Assembly (NCBI GenBank): GCA_945875085.1
Contig: CAMCJU010000025.1
Location: 1-9,118, forward strand
Source: Candidatus Phycorickettsia trachydisci
GTDB lineage: Bacteria; Pseudomonadota; Alphaproteobacteria; Rickettsiales; Rickettsiaceae
Length of the DNA stretch: 9,118 nucleotides
Direction: 5' to 3'
Positions 1 through 5,474 of this stretch are shown here, piece after piece; the stretch's first letter is position 1, and each line of letters starts with the position of its first letter. The notes beneath the pieces are model-generated. The model was not told the DNA's origin and searched no databases. It saw nothing but the letters and a program-made list of their open reading frames with translations. The position numbers and the translations under genes are program-made.

Positions 1-603
1 TGTCAGATGGTCGCTAAAGTTAAGAAATTAGGCTTAGAGACTTGCGTCACGCTCGGGCTACTCAAGGAGGAGCAAGCGCAAAAGCTAAAAGATGCTGGGC
101 TTGATTTTTATAATCATAATATTGATACTTCGCCAGAATTTTATGATCAAATAATTACTACTCGCCAGTTTCAAGATCGTTTGCAGACCTTAGATTTCGT
201 TAGAAAAGCTGGGATAAAAGTATGCTGCGGGGGGATCTTGGGCATGGGCGAAACCAATGATGATAGAATTAAAATGCTAGTGCTGCTGGCTAATTTGGTC
301 GAGCCTCCAGAATCAGTTCCTATTAATAAGCTAATTAAAATTCCTGGCACGCCTCTTGCAAATGCACAAGAAGTGGATGCTTTTGATTTTGTGCGCACTA
401 TTGCGCTTGCTAGATTGTTGATGCCACGTTCATACATCAGGCTTTCTGCTGGCAGACAAGATATGTCTGATGAACTCCAGGCTTTATGTTTAATGGCCGG
501 AGCAAATTCTATATTTTATGGCGAGAAGTTATTGACAGCAGATAATCCCTTGCCCGAAAAAGACAATAGACTGTTTGAGCGCCTAGGTTTAAGCGGGCTG
601 TAA
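1..603 (+). CDS. bioB: Biotin synthase (C-terminal part; 5' end outside window)
   Basis: Radical-SAM enzyme that inserts sulfur into dethiobiotin, the last step of biotin synthesis, in the cytosol. The frame is open to base 1, so the gene begins before the window; the radical-SAM CxxxCxxC cluster motif must lie upstream. The 200 visible residues align closely with the E. coli enzyme from about residue 114. Counting from the Met at base 7, the [2Fe-2S] ligands are Cys13 (LETCVTLG), Cys73 (GIKVCCGG) and Arg145 (RLSAGR), matching E. coli Cys128, Cys188 and Arg260. Asn38 and Asp40 (YNHNIDTSPEFY) match the substrate/SAM-contacting Asn153 and Asp155. Also typical are ESVPIN, GTPL and MAGANSIFYG. 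It ends soon after RLGLSGL, about 30 residues shorter than E. coli, a tail that varies in the family. No other bio gene follows; yidD converges 5 bases downstream, so bioB is the last gene of any operon. Confidence 0.97.
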   Translation, partial: CQMVAKVKKLGLETCVTLGLLKEEQAQKLKDAGLDFYNHNIDTSPEFYDQIITTRQFQDRLQTLDFVRKAGIKVCCGGILGMGETNDDRIKMLVLLANLVEPPESVPINKLIKIPGTPLANAQEVDAFDFVRTIALARLLMPRSYIRLSAGRQDMSDELQALCLMAGANSIFYGEKLLTADNPLPEKDNRLFERLGLSGL

Positions 604-608
604 ATCCC

Positions 609-818
609 TCAAGCGGGATCAAATCCGCCTTTACTCAAGCCGCTACATTTTAGTATTCTTATGCATATCTTTTTTATCCCATTACAAAGCGTATCTTTCC
701 TTAGCACGTCAATTGCGTAATTAGAGCAACTAGGATGAAATCGGCAACATTGTCCTAAATATGGAGAAATAATCACCTGATAAGCGCGCACAAGATAGGT
801 AGCAATTAGCCTTATCAT
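609..818 (-). CDS. yidD: Membrane protein insertion efficiency factor YidD
   Basis: Small inner-face membrane-associated protein thought to assist YidC/Sec in inserting membrane proteins. The 69-residue product carries the family hallmarks: an amphipathic N-terminus (MIRLIATYLVRAYQ), ISPYLG, the cysteine-rich core CCRFHPSCSNYA at residues 24-35, and the C-terminal ILKCSGLSKGGFDP. Length fits the family (about 70-85). The frame is open further upstream to an ATG at 851, but I chose the ATG at 818 because the protein then begins as homologues do and its ATG overlaps the stop of the upstream lipoprotein gene as ATGA, suggesting translational coupling. No Shine-Dalgarno precedes it, which fits coupling. 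In many bacteria yidD sits in the rpmH-rnpA-yidD-yidC cluster; here it is detached from those genes. Confidence 0.95.
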   Translation of the reverse strand: MIRLIATYLVRAYQVIISPYLGQCCRFHPSCSNYAIDVLRKDTLCNGIKKICIRILKCSGLSKGGFDPA

Positions 819-976
819 GATAAGTGATGATTTGCAGGTCTGCGTATACATGGATTTTTAGCGTGCGGATTTAGTGTTTCAAGAGACACGCATGGGCTTA
901 GGATCTCATATTGTTGTTTTTGTGCGCATGCAGATATTAAGTTAAAAACAACGAGTAGTAAAAATATTTTTCTCAT
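815..976 (-). CDS. Tiny predicted lipoprotein, unknown function
   Basis: The 53-residue product starts with a textbook lipoprotein signal: MRK, a hydrophobic stretch, then ISAC with Cys17 as the lipidated residue. The mature peptide is only about 37 residues and contains two further cysteines (Cys29 in SPCV, Cys43 in NPCIRRP) that could form a disulfide. The frame extends upstream to ATGs at 1012 and 1015, but that would add an acidic 13-residue leader before the signal peptide, and a likely transcription start falls near 1013, so ATG 976 is preferred. Its stop overlaps the yidD start (ATGA), so the two are probably one transcript. Small proteins of this kind occur in Rickettsiales; it may match a Rickettsia-restricted DUF family or a VirB7-like type IV secretion lipoprotein, but I cannot confirm either. 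Gene call fairly sure; function unknown. Confidence 0.72.
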   Translation of the reverse strand: MRKIFLLLVVFNLISACAQKQQYEILSPCVSLETLNPHAKNPCIRRPANHHLS

Positions 977-1019
977 AAGTGGCGTTGAATATAGTTCTTC
1001 TTTATTAATCATCATTCAA

Positions 1020-1049
1020 ATTATAATTTTAGGCAACTTAAAAAAACAA
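1020..1049 (-). promoter_or_regulatory. Putative promoter of the lipoprotein-yidD pair
   Basis: On the minus strand a perfect -10 TATAAT (1025-1020) lies 18 bases downstream of a weak -35 TTGTTT (1049-1044). The predicted transcription start is near 1013, giving a leader of about 37 bases to the ATG at 976. This placement argues against using the ATGs at 1012-1015. The region is very AT-rich, so chance TATAAT matches are easy. Confidence 0.4.
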
Positions 1050-1199
1050 ACATTTTTCTTGCGCGCTAGTAAAATATTCTAAAAGCTGGCCATAAAGTCG
1101 CTCATCAAAAGCATACTTATAAATTTTTTGCTGCTTTTTTGCGTTTTTATAACTCTCTAGAAGATTGAATAAATTATAATAAATAAAAAAGGAAATATT
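1038..1199 (-). pseudogene. Possible C-terminal gene remnant without start codon
   Basis: Reading the minus strand, a frame is open from an in-frame TAA at 1202-1200 to a TAA at 1040-1038 but contains no ATG, GTG or usable TTG. Its last 40 or so codons read like real protein, with mixed charged and hydrophobic residues (KIYKYAFDERLYGQLLEYF, then TSAQEKCLFF). The first part (1150-1199) is AT-rich low-complexity sequence. It lies just upstream of the lipoprotein gene in the same orientation, so it could be the tail of a former operon partner truncated when the phospholipase gene arrived. I do not recognise the peptide, and a chance open frame of about 54 codons is quite possible. Confidence 0.22.
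1189..1193 (+). promoter_or_regulatory. Strong Shine-Dalgarno of the phospholipase gene
   Basis: AAGGA ends 8 bases before the ATG at 1202, inside AAAAAAGGAAAT. It fixes the start of the phospholipase gene. It is notable because none of the other starts in the window has a comparable ribosome-binding site. A TATAAT at 1175-1180 lies too close to the start codon to be a convincing -10, and TATAAC at 1148-1153 has no good -35; I do not assign a promoter. Confidence 0.7.
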
Positions 1200-1201
1200 T
1201 T

Positions 1202-3103
1202 ATGTCAAAGGAAATGAAAGAATTACGCGAGAAACAAGAAAAGCCTTACACCAATTTGGCTTTATCTGGCGGCGGGGTAAAAGGAGCTGCGGGCATTGGT
1301 GGGGCTGCTGCTATGAAAGAAGAGGGAACTCTAAAGTACATTAAAGAAATCGCGGGCTCTTCCGCCGGAGCGTTACTAGCATCATTGTTAGCAGCTGCAT
1401 GTGACCCCGAAGATATCAAGAACAAGCTGCGCAACAAGAATTTGAAAGAATTTGGCAAGGGGGGAGAAGCAAAAACGTTATTTAGAGACAATTTGCCTTT
1501 AAGGGAGTTTATTAATGATGAAATAAAAAATAGCTTTCAGAAAAATTTATCCAGCAAGGACTTTATAGCTAAGTTTGATGATTTTCTCCTAAAGAGTGAT
1601 GAATCTGACAGGTTAAAATTCACTATTGCAATGAATCGCGTTAAGGAAAAGCTTAAAAATCCTAAAAAAGGGGTAACTTTTGCAGATTTGGATTTGATGA
1701 ACAAAATTGATCCAGAAAAATTTAAAAAACTTCATCTCACTGCAACAAAAGTTGGTGGCGCTACTGAAGCAACTATTTTTAATGCAGCAAACTCTCCTGA
1801 TGTTAGTATTGCTAGAGCCGCTGGCGCTTCTGGGGCTTTACCTGGCGCTTTTCTGCCCGTAAAAATAAACGGTAAACTATATACAGATGGTGGGGTTATG
1901 GACAATACACCCACACGGTATTTTGAAGATAAAGATGGCAGAACTTTGGTGGTTATGTATATGGGCAATACAGAGAAAAGCAATCTTCAGGCAATACACT
2001 CGGAACAAGCAATTAAGCCTGGTAATGGGATAGGTCGTAAGGCGATAGACTATCTTGTTTCAACCCTTGTAGAACCAAAAGAAGATTATTCCAAATTGGA
2101 TGCCATAACAAGACAAGACATTAGAGATAATCATGCCTTAAACACCGTGGTGTTAGATTCTAAAGACGTTAACATTGATTCATTTGACATAACTCCTCAG
2201 AAGTTTGAGACTCTATTCAATGATGGCAAAATGGCCATGAGGCAGCATTTGCTAAACATGGTTCCGGATTATAACAAATCTAAGTATGAAGATATAGAGC
2301 AGTTTGCGAAAATTGTCAATGCTGTCAGCTCTAGTGATAAGGTCTCTGCACTCAACCTTAATGAGGCGCAGAAAGATTTTATCAAAGATGTTTCGACATT
2401 AGATCCGCAAGTTTGGGGGGATGTGTTTCAGGCCGCTGATGAGCGCAAAAAACATCCATCAGCCGTGCCCGCGAAAGAGCAAAAACAAGCTGCTAGAGAG
2501 TGGTATGATGGGCCTGGTGAGGCGATGGCTAATCTAGTAGCAAATTATGTTCAGAATATATCTCAAAATGATAAGACAACGGCCGAAGACTTAAGGGCAA
2601 ATCTTAAAGATACTGCTAATGAGCTTTCTAAAGCTGGAGAGATCGACATTGCGGCCGCTGATGCGATGAATTTCGTACTCTATAAATCTCAGTATATTAA
2701 AGCCCCCGAAGAAATAACTGCTATAGCTCAGACCCCCGAAGAAATAACTGCTATAGTTGATCCATCTAAAGGCGCTAAAGGTCAAAAAGATTTTGCCGCA
2801 ATAACTGAGCAAATCGATCTAACAACACTCCAGATCTTGGTAAAAATAGATCCGCCAAAAATTGAATCTCAAGAGGATGTTAAAGCCCTCAAAAACATAG
2901 CTGCTATAGTTGATCCATCTCAGGGAGATAAAGGTAAGAAAGATTTGAAAGCTATAGCCAATCAATTCGATCCAACAACACTCAGGCACTTAGTAAAAAT
3001 AGATCGGCCAGAAATGGAATTTAAAGACGTAGCAATAACTCACGGCAAGAAGCGTTTAGAATCTAAGCTTTTCACCAAAGAAGGCTCTATAGGAATACGA
3101 TAA
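1202..3103 (+). CDS. Patatin-like phospholipase with repeated C-terminal extension
   Basis: Predicted Ser-Asp dyad lipid acyl hydrolase. The N-terminal catalytic domain (about residues 15-260) shows the glycine-rich oxyanion loop SGGGVKGAAG at 22-31, the nucleophile elbow GSSAG with Ser54, the ASGALPGAF motif, and YTDGGVMDN with catalytic Asp229. A lysine-rich helical insert fills roughly 85-165. No Sec signal or membrane segment is seen, so if exported it would need a non-Sec route; patatin phospholipases of Rickettsia (Pat1, Pat2) are known effectors acting on host membranes, and a similar role here is inference. Residues 260-633 are hydrophilic, mostly helical-looking and unlike any domain I know, with a 10-residue duplication at 501-520 and a 51-residue repeat period starting at 517 and 568. 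The basic tail (GKKRLESKLFTKEG) could resemble a type IV secretion signal. It lies opposite in direction to both flanking gene groups, beside tRNA-Val, and may be acquired. Confidence 0.93.
   Translation: MSKEMKELREKQEKPYTNLALSGGGVKGAAGIGGAAAMKEEGTLKYIKEIAGSSAGALLASLLAAACDPEDIKNKLRNKNLKEFGKGGEAKTLFRDNLPLREFINDEIKNSFQKNLSSKDFIAKFDDFLLKSDESDRLKFTIAMNRVKEKLKNPKKGVTFADLDLMNKIDPEKFKKLHLTATKVGGATEATIFNAANSPDVSIARAAGASGALPGAFLPVKINGKLYTDGGVMDNTPTRYFEDKDGRTLVVMYMGNTEKSNLQAIHSEQAIKPGNGIGRKAIDYLVSTLVEPKEDYSKLDAITRQDIRDNHALNTVVLDSKDVNIDSFDITPQKFETLFNDGKMAMRQHLLNMVPDYNKSKYEDIEQFAKIVNAVSSSDKVSALNLNEAQKDFIKDVSTLDPQVWGDVFQAADERKKHPSAVPAKEQKQAAREWYDGPGEAMANLVANYVQNISQNDKTTAEDLRANLKDTANELSKAGEIDIAAADAMNFVLYKSQYIKAPEEITAIAQTPEEITAIVDPSKGAKGQKDFAAITEQIDLTTLQILVKIDPPKIESQEDVKALKNIAAIVDPSQGDKGKKDLKAIANQFDPTTLRHLVKIDRPEMEFKDVAITHGKKRLESKLFTKEGSIGIR
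2703..2756 (+). repeat. Short in-frame tandem duplication in the phospholipase gene
   Basis: The 24 bases 2703-2726 recur exactly at 2733-2756, period 30 bases. The encoded peptides are PEEITAIA and PEEITAIV. Exact DNA identity, including silent positions, points to a recent slippage or duplication event rather than conserved protein repeats. Confidence 0.9.
2750..3025 (+). repeat. Diverged 51-codon internal repeat in the phospholipase gene
   Basis: Two units start at 2750 (residue 517) and 2903 (residue 568), 153 bases apart. Over the first 40 residues 25 are identical, with shared AIVDPS, KG, KD, TTL and LVKID. The second copy is cut short after about 41 residues. These are older than the exact 30-base duplication that abuts the first unit. 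Confidence 0.85.
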
Positions 3104-3145
3104 AAGCAAGTAATAAAAGTAATTTTGTGTAGGGAGATCAAATTA

Positions 3146-3221
3146 TGGTGGGCGATGACAGGCTCGAACTGCCGACCTCCTCGGTGTAAACGAGATGCTC
3201 TACCAACTGAGCTAATCGCCC
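3146..3221 (-). tRNA. tRNA-Val (anticodon TAC)
   Basis: The minus strand folds into a complete 76-base cloverleaf. The acceptor GGGCGAT pairs with ATCGCCC, followed by discriminator A and an encoded CCA. The D arm reads TAGCTCAGTTGGTAGAGCA. The anticodon stem TCTCG/CGAGG holds loop TTTACAC, so the anticodon is TAC (+ strand 3186-3188), reading GUN valine codons. The T loop is TTCGAGC. Its 3' end faces the end of the phospholipase gene 42 bases away. Confidence 0.97.
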
Positions 3222-3235
3222 CTTATCTTTTAAGA

Positions 3236-3264
3236 ATTGTATAATAAAATCATCTATTCATCAA
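3236..3264 (-). promoter_or_regulatory. Promoter of tRNA-Val
   Basis: On the minus strand, -35 TTGATG (3264-3259) and -10 TACAAT (3241-3236) are separated by exactly 17 bases. The predicted start is near 3229, about 8 bases before the tRNA 5' end, a normal tRNA leader. This suggests the tRNA is transcribed on its own rather than only by read-through from dnaA. Confidence 0.6.
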
Positions 3265-3290
3265 GGGAAATTTTTGAGATTTCTAATAAT

Positions 3291-3319
3291 ATTTTTATTT
3301 TAGTCTGCCAAATAAAAAT
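3291..3319 (-). terminator. AT-only hairpin after dnaA, possible terminator
   Basis: ATTTTTATTT (3291-3300) and AAATAAAAAT (3310-3319) form a perfect 10-base inverted repeat around a 9-base loop, beginning 5 bases after the dnaA stop. The stem has no G-C pair, so it is weak as a classical intrinsic terminator, but the location between dnaA and the separately promoted tRNA is right. Confidence 0.4.
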
Positions 3320-3324
3320 TATAC

Positions 3325-4701
3325 TTACTGCAAAATCTTCAGAAGATAATTAATTTCTTCTGCAAAACTCAAGTCTATTTTAAGCAATTCTTCGATTTTA
3401 CGAATTGAGTGTATTACCGTAGTATGATCTTTTTTGCCAAAATTTCTACCTATTTCCACTAAACTCTTGGACGTTAGTTGCTTGGAGAGGTACATGGCAA
3501 TCTGCCTAGGTCTGGCGATATTGCGCATTCTTCTTTCTGAGGACAGGTCGGCTACTTTAATCTGATATCTCTCAGAAACCTTCTTTTGGATATCTTCGAT
3601 ATTGATGATTTTTGAATTAGATTTTAATAAATCTTTTAATATTTCCTGCGTTCCTTCCAAAGACATTGGCCTGCCTATTAAGCTTGAATGGGCAATAACT
3701 TTGTTTAATCCCCCTTCTAGTTCACGAACGTTAGAGGTGATTTTTTTGGCCAAAAATTCCACCACCTCTTTAGGGACGCTAATATTCATTTGCTCTATCT
3801 TGGATTCTAAAATCCCTAGCCTTAATTCAAATGTAGTGCTGTGAACGTCGGCAACAAGCCCCCAGCCTAGTCTGGATTTTATACGATCTTCGATGTTGTC
3901 TAGATCCGAAGGAGACCTGTCGCAAGAAATAACAATTTGGCGGTTGTTATCGATCAAGGCATTGAAGGTGTGGAAAAATTCTTCTTGAGTGCTGTCTTTG
4001 CCGCATATAAATTGTATATCATCAATCATCAGCACATCTACGGAGCGGAATTGATCCTTAAAGGACATGATGTCCTTGTTGCGCAGCGCTCTGACGAATT
4101 GGTACATGAATTTTTCCGCCGACATGTAGATAACTTTGCGCCCTGGATTGTGAGTCTGTATATGCCACGCTAAGGCATGCATTAGGTGAGTTTTGCCAAG
4201 TCCAACCCCTCCGTATAAAAATAAGGGATTAGACTCAGCAATGGCTGATCTAGATTCTGCAATTGCCCTTGAAGCTGTATAAGCCAACTGATTTGGGTTT
4301 CCAACAACAAAATTATCAAAAGTAAATCTTGGATCCAGGATGGAACTAAAAATATTTTCTGCCCTTTGCTCCTCTTGTTCGGCATTACTGGCTGCTGCTG
4401 TTGGCGCCTGGTTATTAAGATTGCCAGATATTATCAATTCAACATCTCTGATGGTCTCGTCGTAATGCTTCCAAAGTTGCAAAATTAATTCAAAATAATT
4501 ATTTTTAATCCAATCGCGCATGAATGCCGTTGGAACTGAAAGTATTATGCAATTATTAGTATATTCAATAAGTTTGATTTTTACGATCCAGTTATTGAAG
4601 GTTGTTTCTCCATATTTTAGCTTTAAATCTTGCTTAACAAAACTCCATATCTCCAGAAAATAATCGGCGTTTTTGACATTAGCGACAGCTAGGTGTGACA
4701 T
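3325..4701 (-). CDS. dnaA: Chromosomal replication initiator protein DnaA
   Basis: AAA+ ATPase that binds DnaA boxes, opens oriC and loads the helicase. The 458-residue protein has all four domains. Domain I (about 15-90) starts at FLEIWSFVKQDLKLKYGE. Domain II is a short linker (about 92-118). Domain III carries Walker A GGVGLGKT at 164-171, Walker B VLMIDD at 223-228, the arginine-finger segment IKSRLGWGL (Arg277) and sensor 2 NVRELEGGL (Arg326). Domain IV carries the DNA-binding signature with RPRQIAMYLSKQLTSKSL and KDHTTVIHS at 424-432. Length is normal for the family. The rhodanese gene ends 37 bases upstream on the same strand, so the two are probably co-transcribed. No Shine-Dalgarno is visible before the ATG. 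I see no dnaN or oriC next to it, as is usual in Rickettsiales. Confidence 0.98.
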   Translation of the reverse strand: MSHLAVANVKNADYFLEIWSFVKQDLKLKYGETTFNNWIVKIKLIEYTNNCIILSVPTAFMRDWIKNNYFELILQLWKHYDETIRDVELIISGNLNNQAPTAAASNAEQEEQRAENIFSSILDPRFTFDNFVVGNPNQLAYTASRAIAESRSAIAESNPLFLYGGVGLGKTHLMHALAWHIQTHNPGRKVIYMSAEKFMYQFVRALRNKDIMSFKDQFRSVDVLMIDDIQFICGKDSTQEEFFHTFNALIDNNRQIVISCDRSPSDLDNIEDRIKSRLGWGLVADVHSTTFELRLGILESKIEQMNISVPKEVVEFLAKKITSNVRELEGGLNKVIAHSSLIGRPMSLEGTQEILKDLLKSNSKIINIEDIQKKVSERYQIKVADLSSERRMRNIARPRQIAMYLSKQLTSKSLVEIGRNFGKKDHTTVIHSIRKIEELLKIDLSFAEEINYLLKILQ

Positions 4702-4738
4702 AAGTTCTTAAATTTTATTGTTATATTACAAAGTTATA

Positions 4739-5125
4739 TTAATCAAATGCGACAGGTAAATTATTCTTGAGCCACCCAGGACCATACTCATTACCTTCAA
4801 AACCATCTATCATATTATAGCAATTATCAAGACCATTTAGATGGGCCAATTTTGCTGCTTCTGACGATCTGCTGCCGTATCTACATAAAAAAAACACTTT
4901 ACTTTTGTTTTTTGTATTTGCAAGAAGTATTTTATTGAAATTTTCGTTAAAAGTCATCAAGGGATAAATTTTTAAACTATTTAGAAGTAACTGATGTATA
5001 TTTGTCAACCTTGGCTTTCCTACATTTTGCCACTCGAATTCTGTACGCACATCTACTAGCAAGGTATCTGGATCATCTATTAATATTTTCCAAGCATCTT
5101 GGCATAATATGTTGTCATAATACAT
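4739..5125 (-). CDS. Single-domain rhodanese-like sulfurtransferase
   Basis: A 128-residue cytosolic protein with one complete rhodanese domain. LLVDVRTEFEW (about 22-32) is the conserved DVR strand. The active-site loop CRYGSRS begins at Cys81, with a basic, glycine-containing loop suited to carrying persulfide sulfur, and GFEG followed by PGWLKNNLP closes the domain. The catalytic Cys is present, so it should be active in sulfur transfer, but the physiological acceptor cannot be read from the sequence. It is encoded just upstream of dnaA (37-base gap, same strand) and behind a divergent promoter region shared with sdhE. There is no Shine-Dalgarno before its ATG; the preceding bases are a run of T. 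Confidence 0.93.
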   Translation of the reverse strand: MYYDNILCQDAWKILIDDPDTLLVDVRTEFEWQNVGKPRLTNIHQLLLNSLKIYPLMTFNENFNKILLANTKNKSKVFFLCRYGSRSSEAAKLAHLNGLDNCYNMIDGFEGNEYGPGWLKNNLPVAFD

Positions 5126-5146
5126 AAAAAATGTTTAGAATTAAAT

Positions 5147-5174
5147 TTGTTGCGGTTATGTTGATAAGTATATT
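5147..5174 (+). promoter_or_regulatory. Putative promoter of sdhE-mfd-smpB
   Basis: A weak -35 TTGTTG (5147-5152) and a good -10 TATATT (5169-5174) are spaced by 16 bases, with a predicted start near 5181 and a leader of about 24 bases to the ATG at 5205. Its -10 overlaps the -10 of the opposing rhodanese-dnaA promoter, so the two might exclude each other. The -35 matches consensus at only three positions. Confidence 0.3.
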
Positions 5175-5195
5175 TCTTCAAACTTAAATTTGCAA
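5167..5195 (-). promoter_or_regulatory. Putative promoter of the rhodanese-dnaA unit
   Basis: On the minus strand, -35 TTGCAA (5195-5190) and -10 TATACT (5172-5167) are 17 bases apart. The predicted start is near 5160, giving a leader of about 35 bases. It would transcribe rhodanese and, through the short gap, dnaA. No DnaA box is seen here, so autoregulation is not supported. Confidence 0.45.
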
Positions 5196-5204
5196 GTTGC
5201 CCAC

Positions 5205-5474
5205 ATGCTACAATCTGAAAAAAAACTCTTGATTAAGAAACTTATTTATAAAAGCAGCTATATGGGCTGCAGAGAGAACGATATAATATTTGCAAAATTT
5301 GCTAAAAAGAGCTTAAATAAAATGAATCTGCCAGAATTATTGCTATATGAGGAGCTAATTATGCGCAATGATGCAGAGCTTTTTGCTTGGATAACCGGGC
5401 AAAGCAAATGTGAGGGAAAATTCCAAGACTTATTGAATAAAATTTTAGATCAGACGCAAGACAGGTATGTATAA
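5205..5474 (+). CDS. sdhE: SdhE-type FAD assembly factor (DUF339 family)
   Basis: Small cytosolic protein of the family that promotes covalent FAD attachment to SdhA of succinate dehydrogenase. The 89-residue product starts MLQSEKKLLIKKLIYKSS and ends in the helical part with LLLYEELIMRNDAELFAWIT, matching the family's LL..DDPDLF.W pattern. The RGxxE signature region reads YMGCRENDI at 19-27: Gly21 and Glu24 are kept, but the usual Arg is Met20. I chose the ATG at 5205; a TTG at 5190 in frame would add MQVAH, which family N-termini do not need, and it overlaps a probable -35. The last 8 bases overlap mfd. sdhE next to mfd is a common alphaproteobacterial arrangement and supports the call. Confidence 0.9.
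   Translation: MLQSEKKLLIKKLIYKSSYMGCRENDIIFAKFAKKSLNKMNLPELLLYEELIMRNDAELFAWITGQSKCEGKFQDLLNKILDQTQDRYV

Noticed and set aside
604..619. Small hairpin ATCCC/GGGAT between bioB and yidD as a shared terminator
   Set aside because: The stem has only 5 pairs, no T-run follows on either strand, and it overlaps the yidD coding end.
1016..1201. Possible phospholipase promoter (TATAAT 1175-1180 or TATAAC 1148-1153) and a weak stem AAAAGCA/TGCTTTT near 1107-1138
   Set aside because: The first -10 is too close to the start codon, the second lacks a -35, and the stem has an 18-base loop; none stands out from AT-rich background.
1246..1491. 81-residue antisense open frame inside the phospholipase gene
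   Set aside because: It mirrors the glycine/alanine-rich catalytic region, has no family features, and is best explained as a shadow frame.
2591..2812. Antisense open frame with repeated YSSYFFGG peptides
   Set aside because: The peptide repeat is just the reverse strand of the 30-base duplication in the phospholipase gene.
3104..3145. Terminator or attachment site between the phospholipase gene and tRNA-Val
   Set aside because: No hairpin with a T-run and no second copy of the tRNA 3' end was seen in the window.
3937..4173. 78-residue plus-strand open frame inside dnaA
   Set aside because: It is antisense to the conserved AAA+ core, which dictates its sequence; there is no independent coding evidence.
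4702..5204. oriC or DnaA boxes near dnaA
   Set aside because: No TTATCCACA-like 9-mers or AT-rich repeat arrays were found around dnaA, and dnaN is absent; in alphaproteobacteria oriC is often elsewhere.
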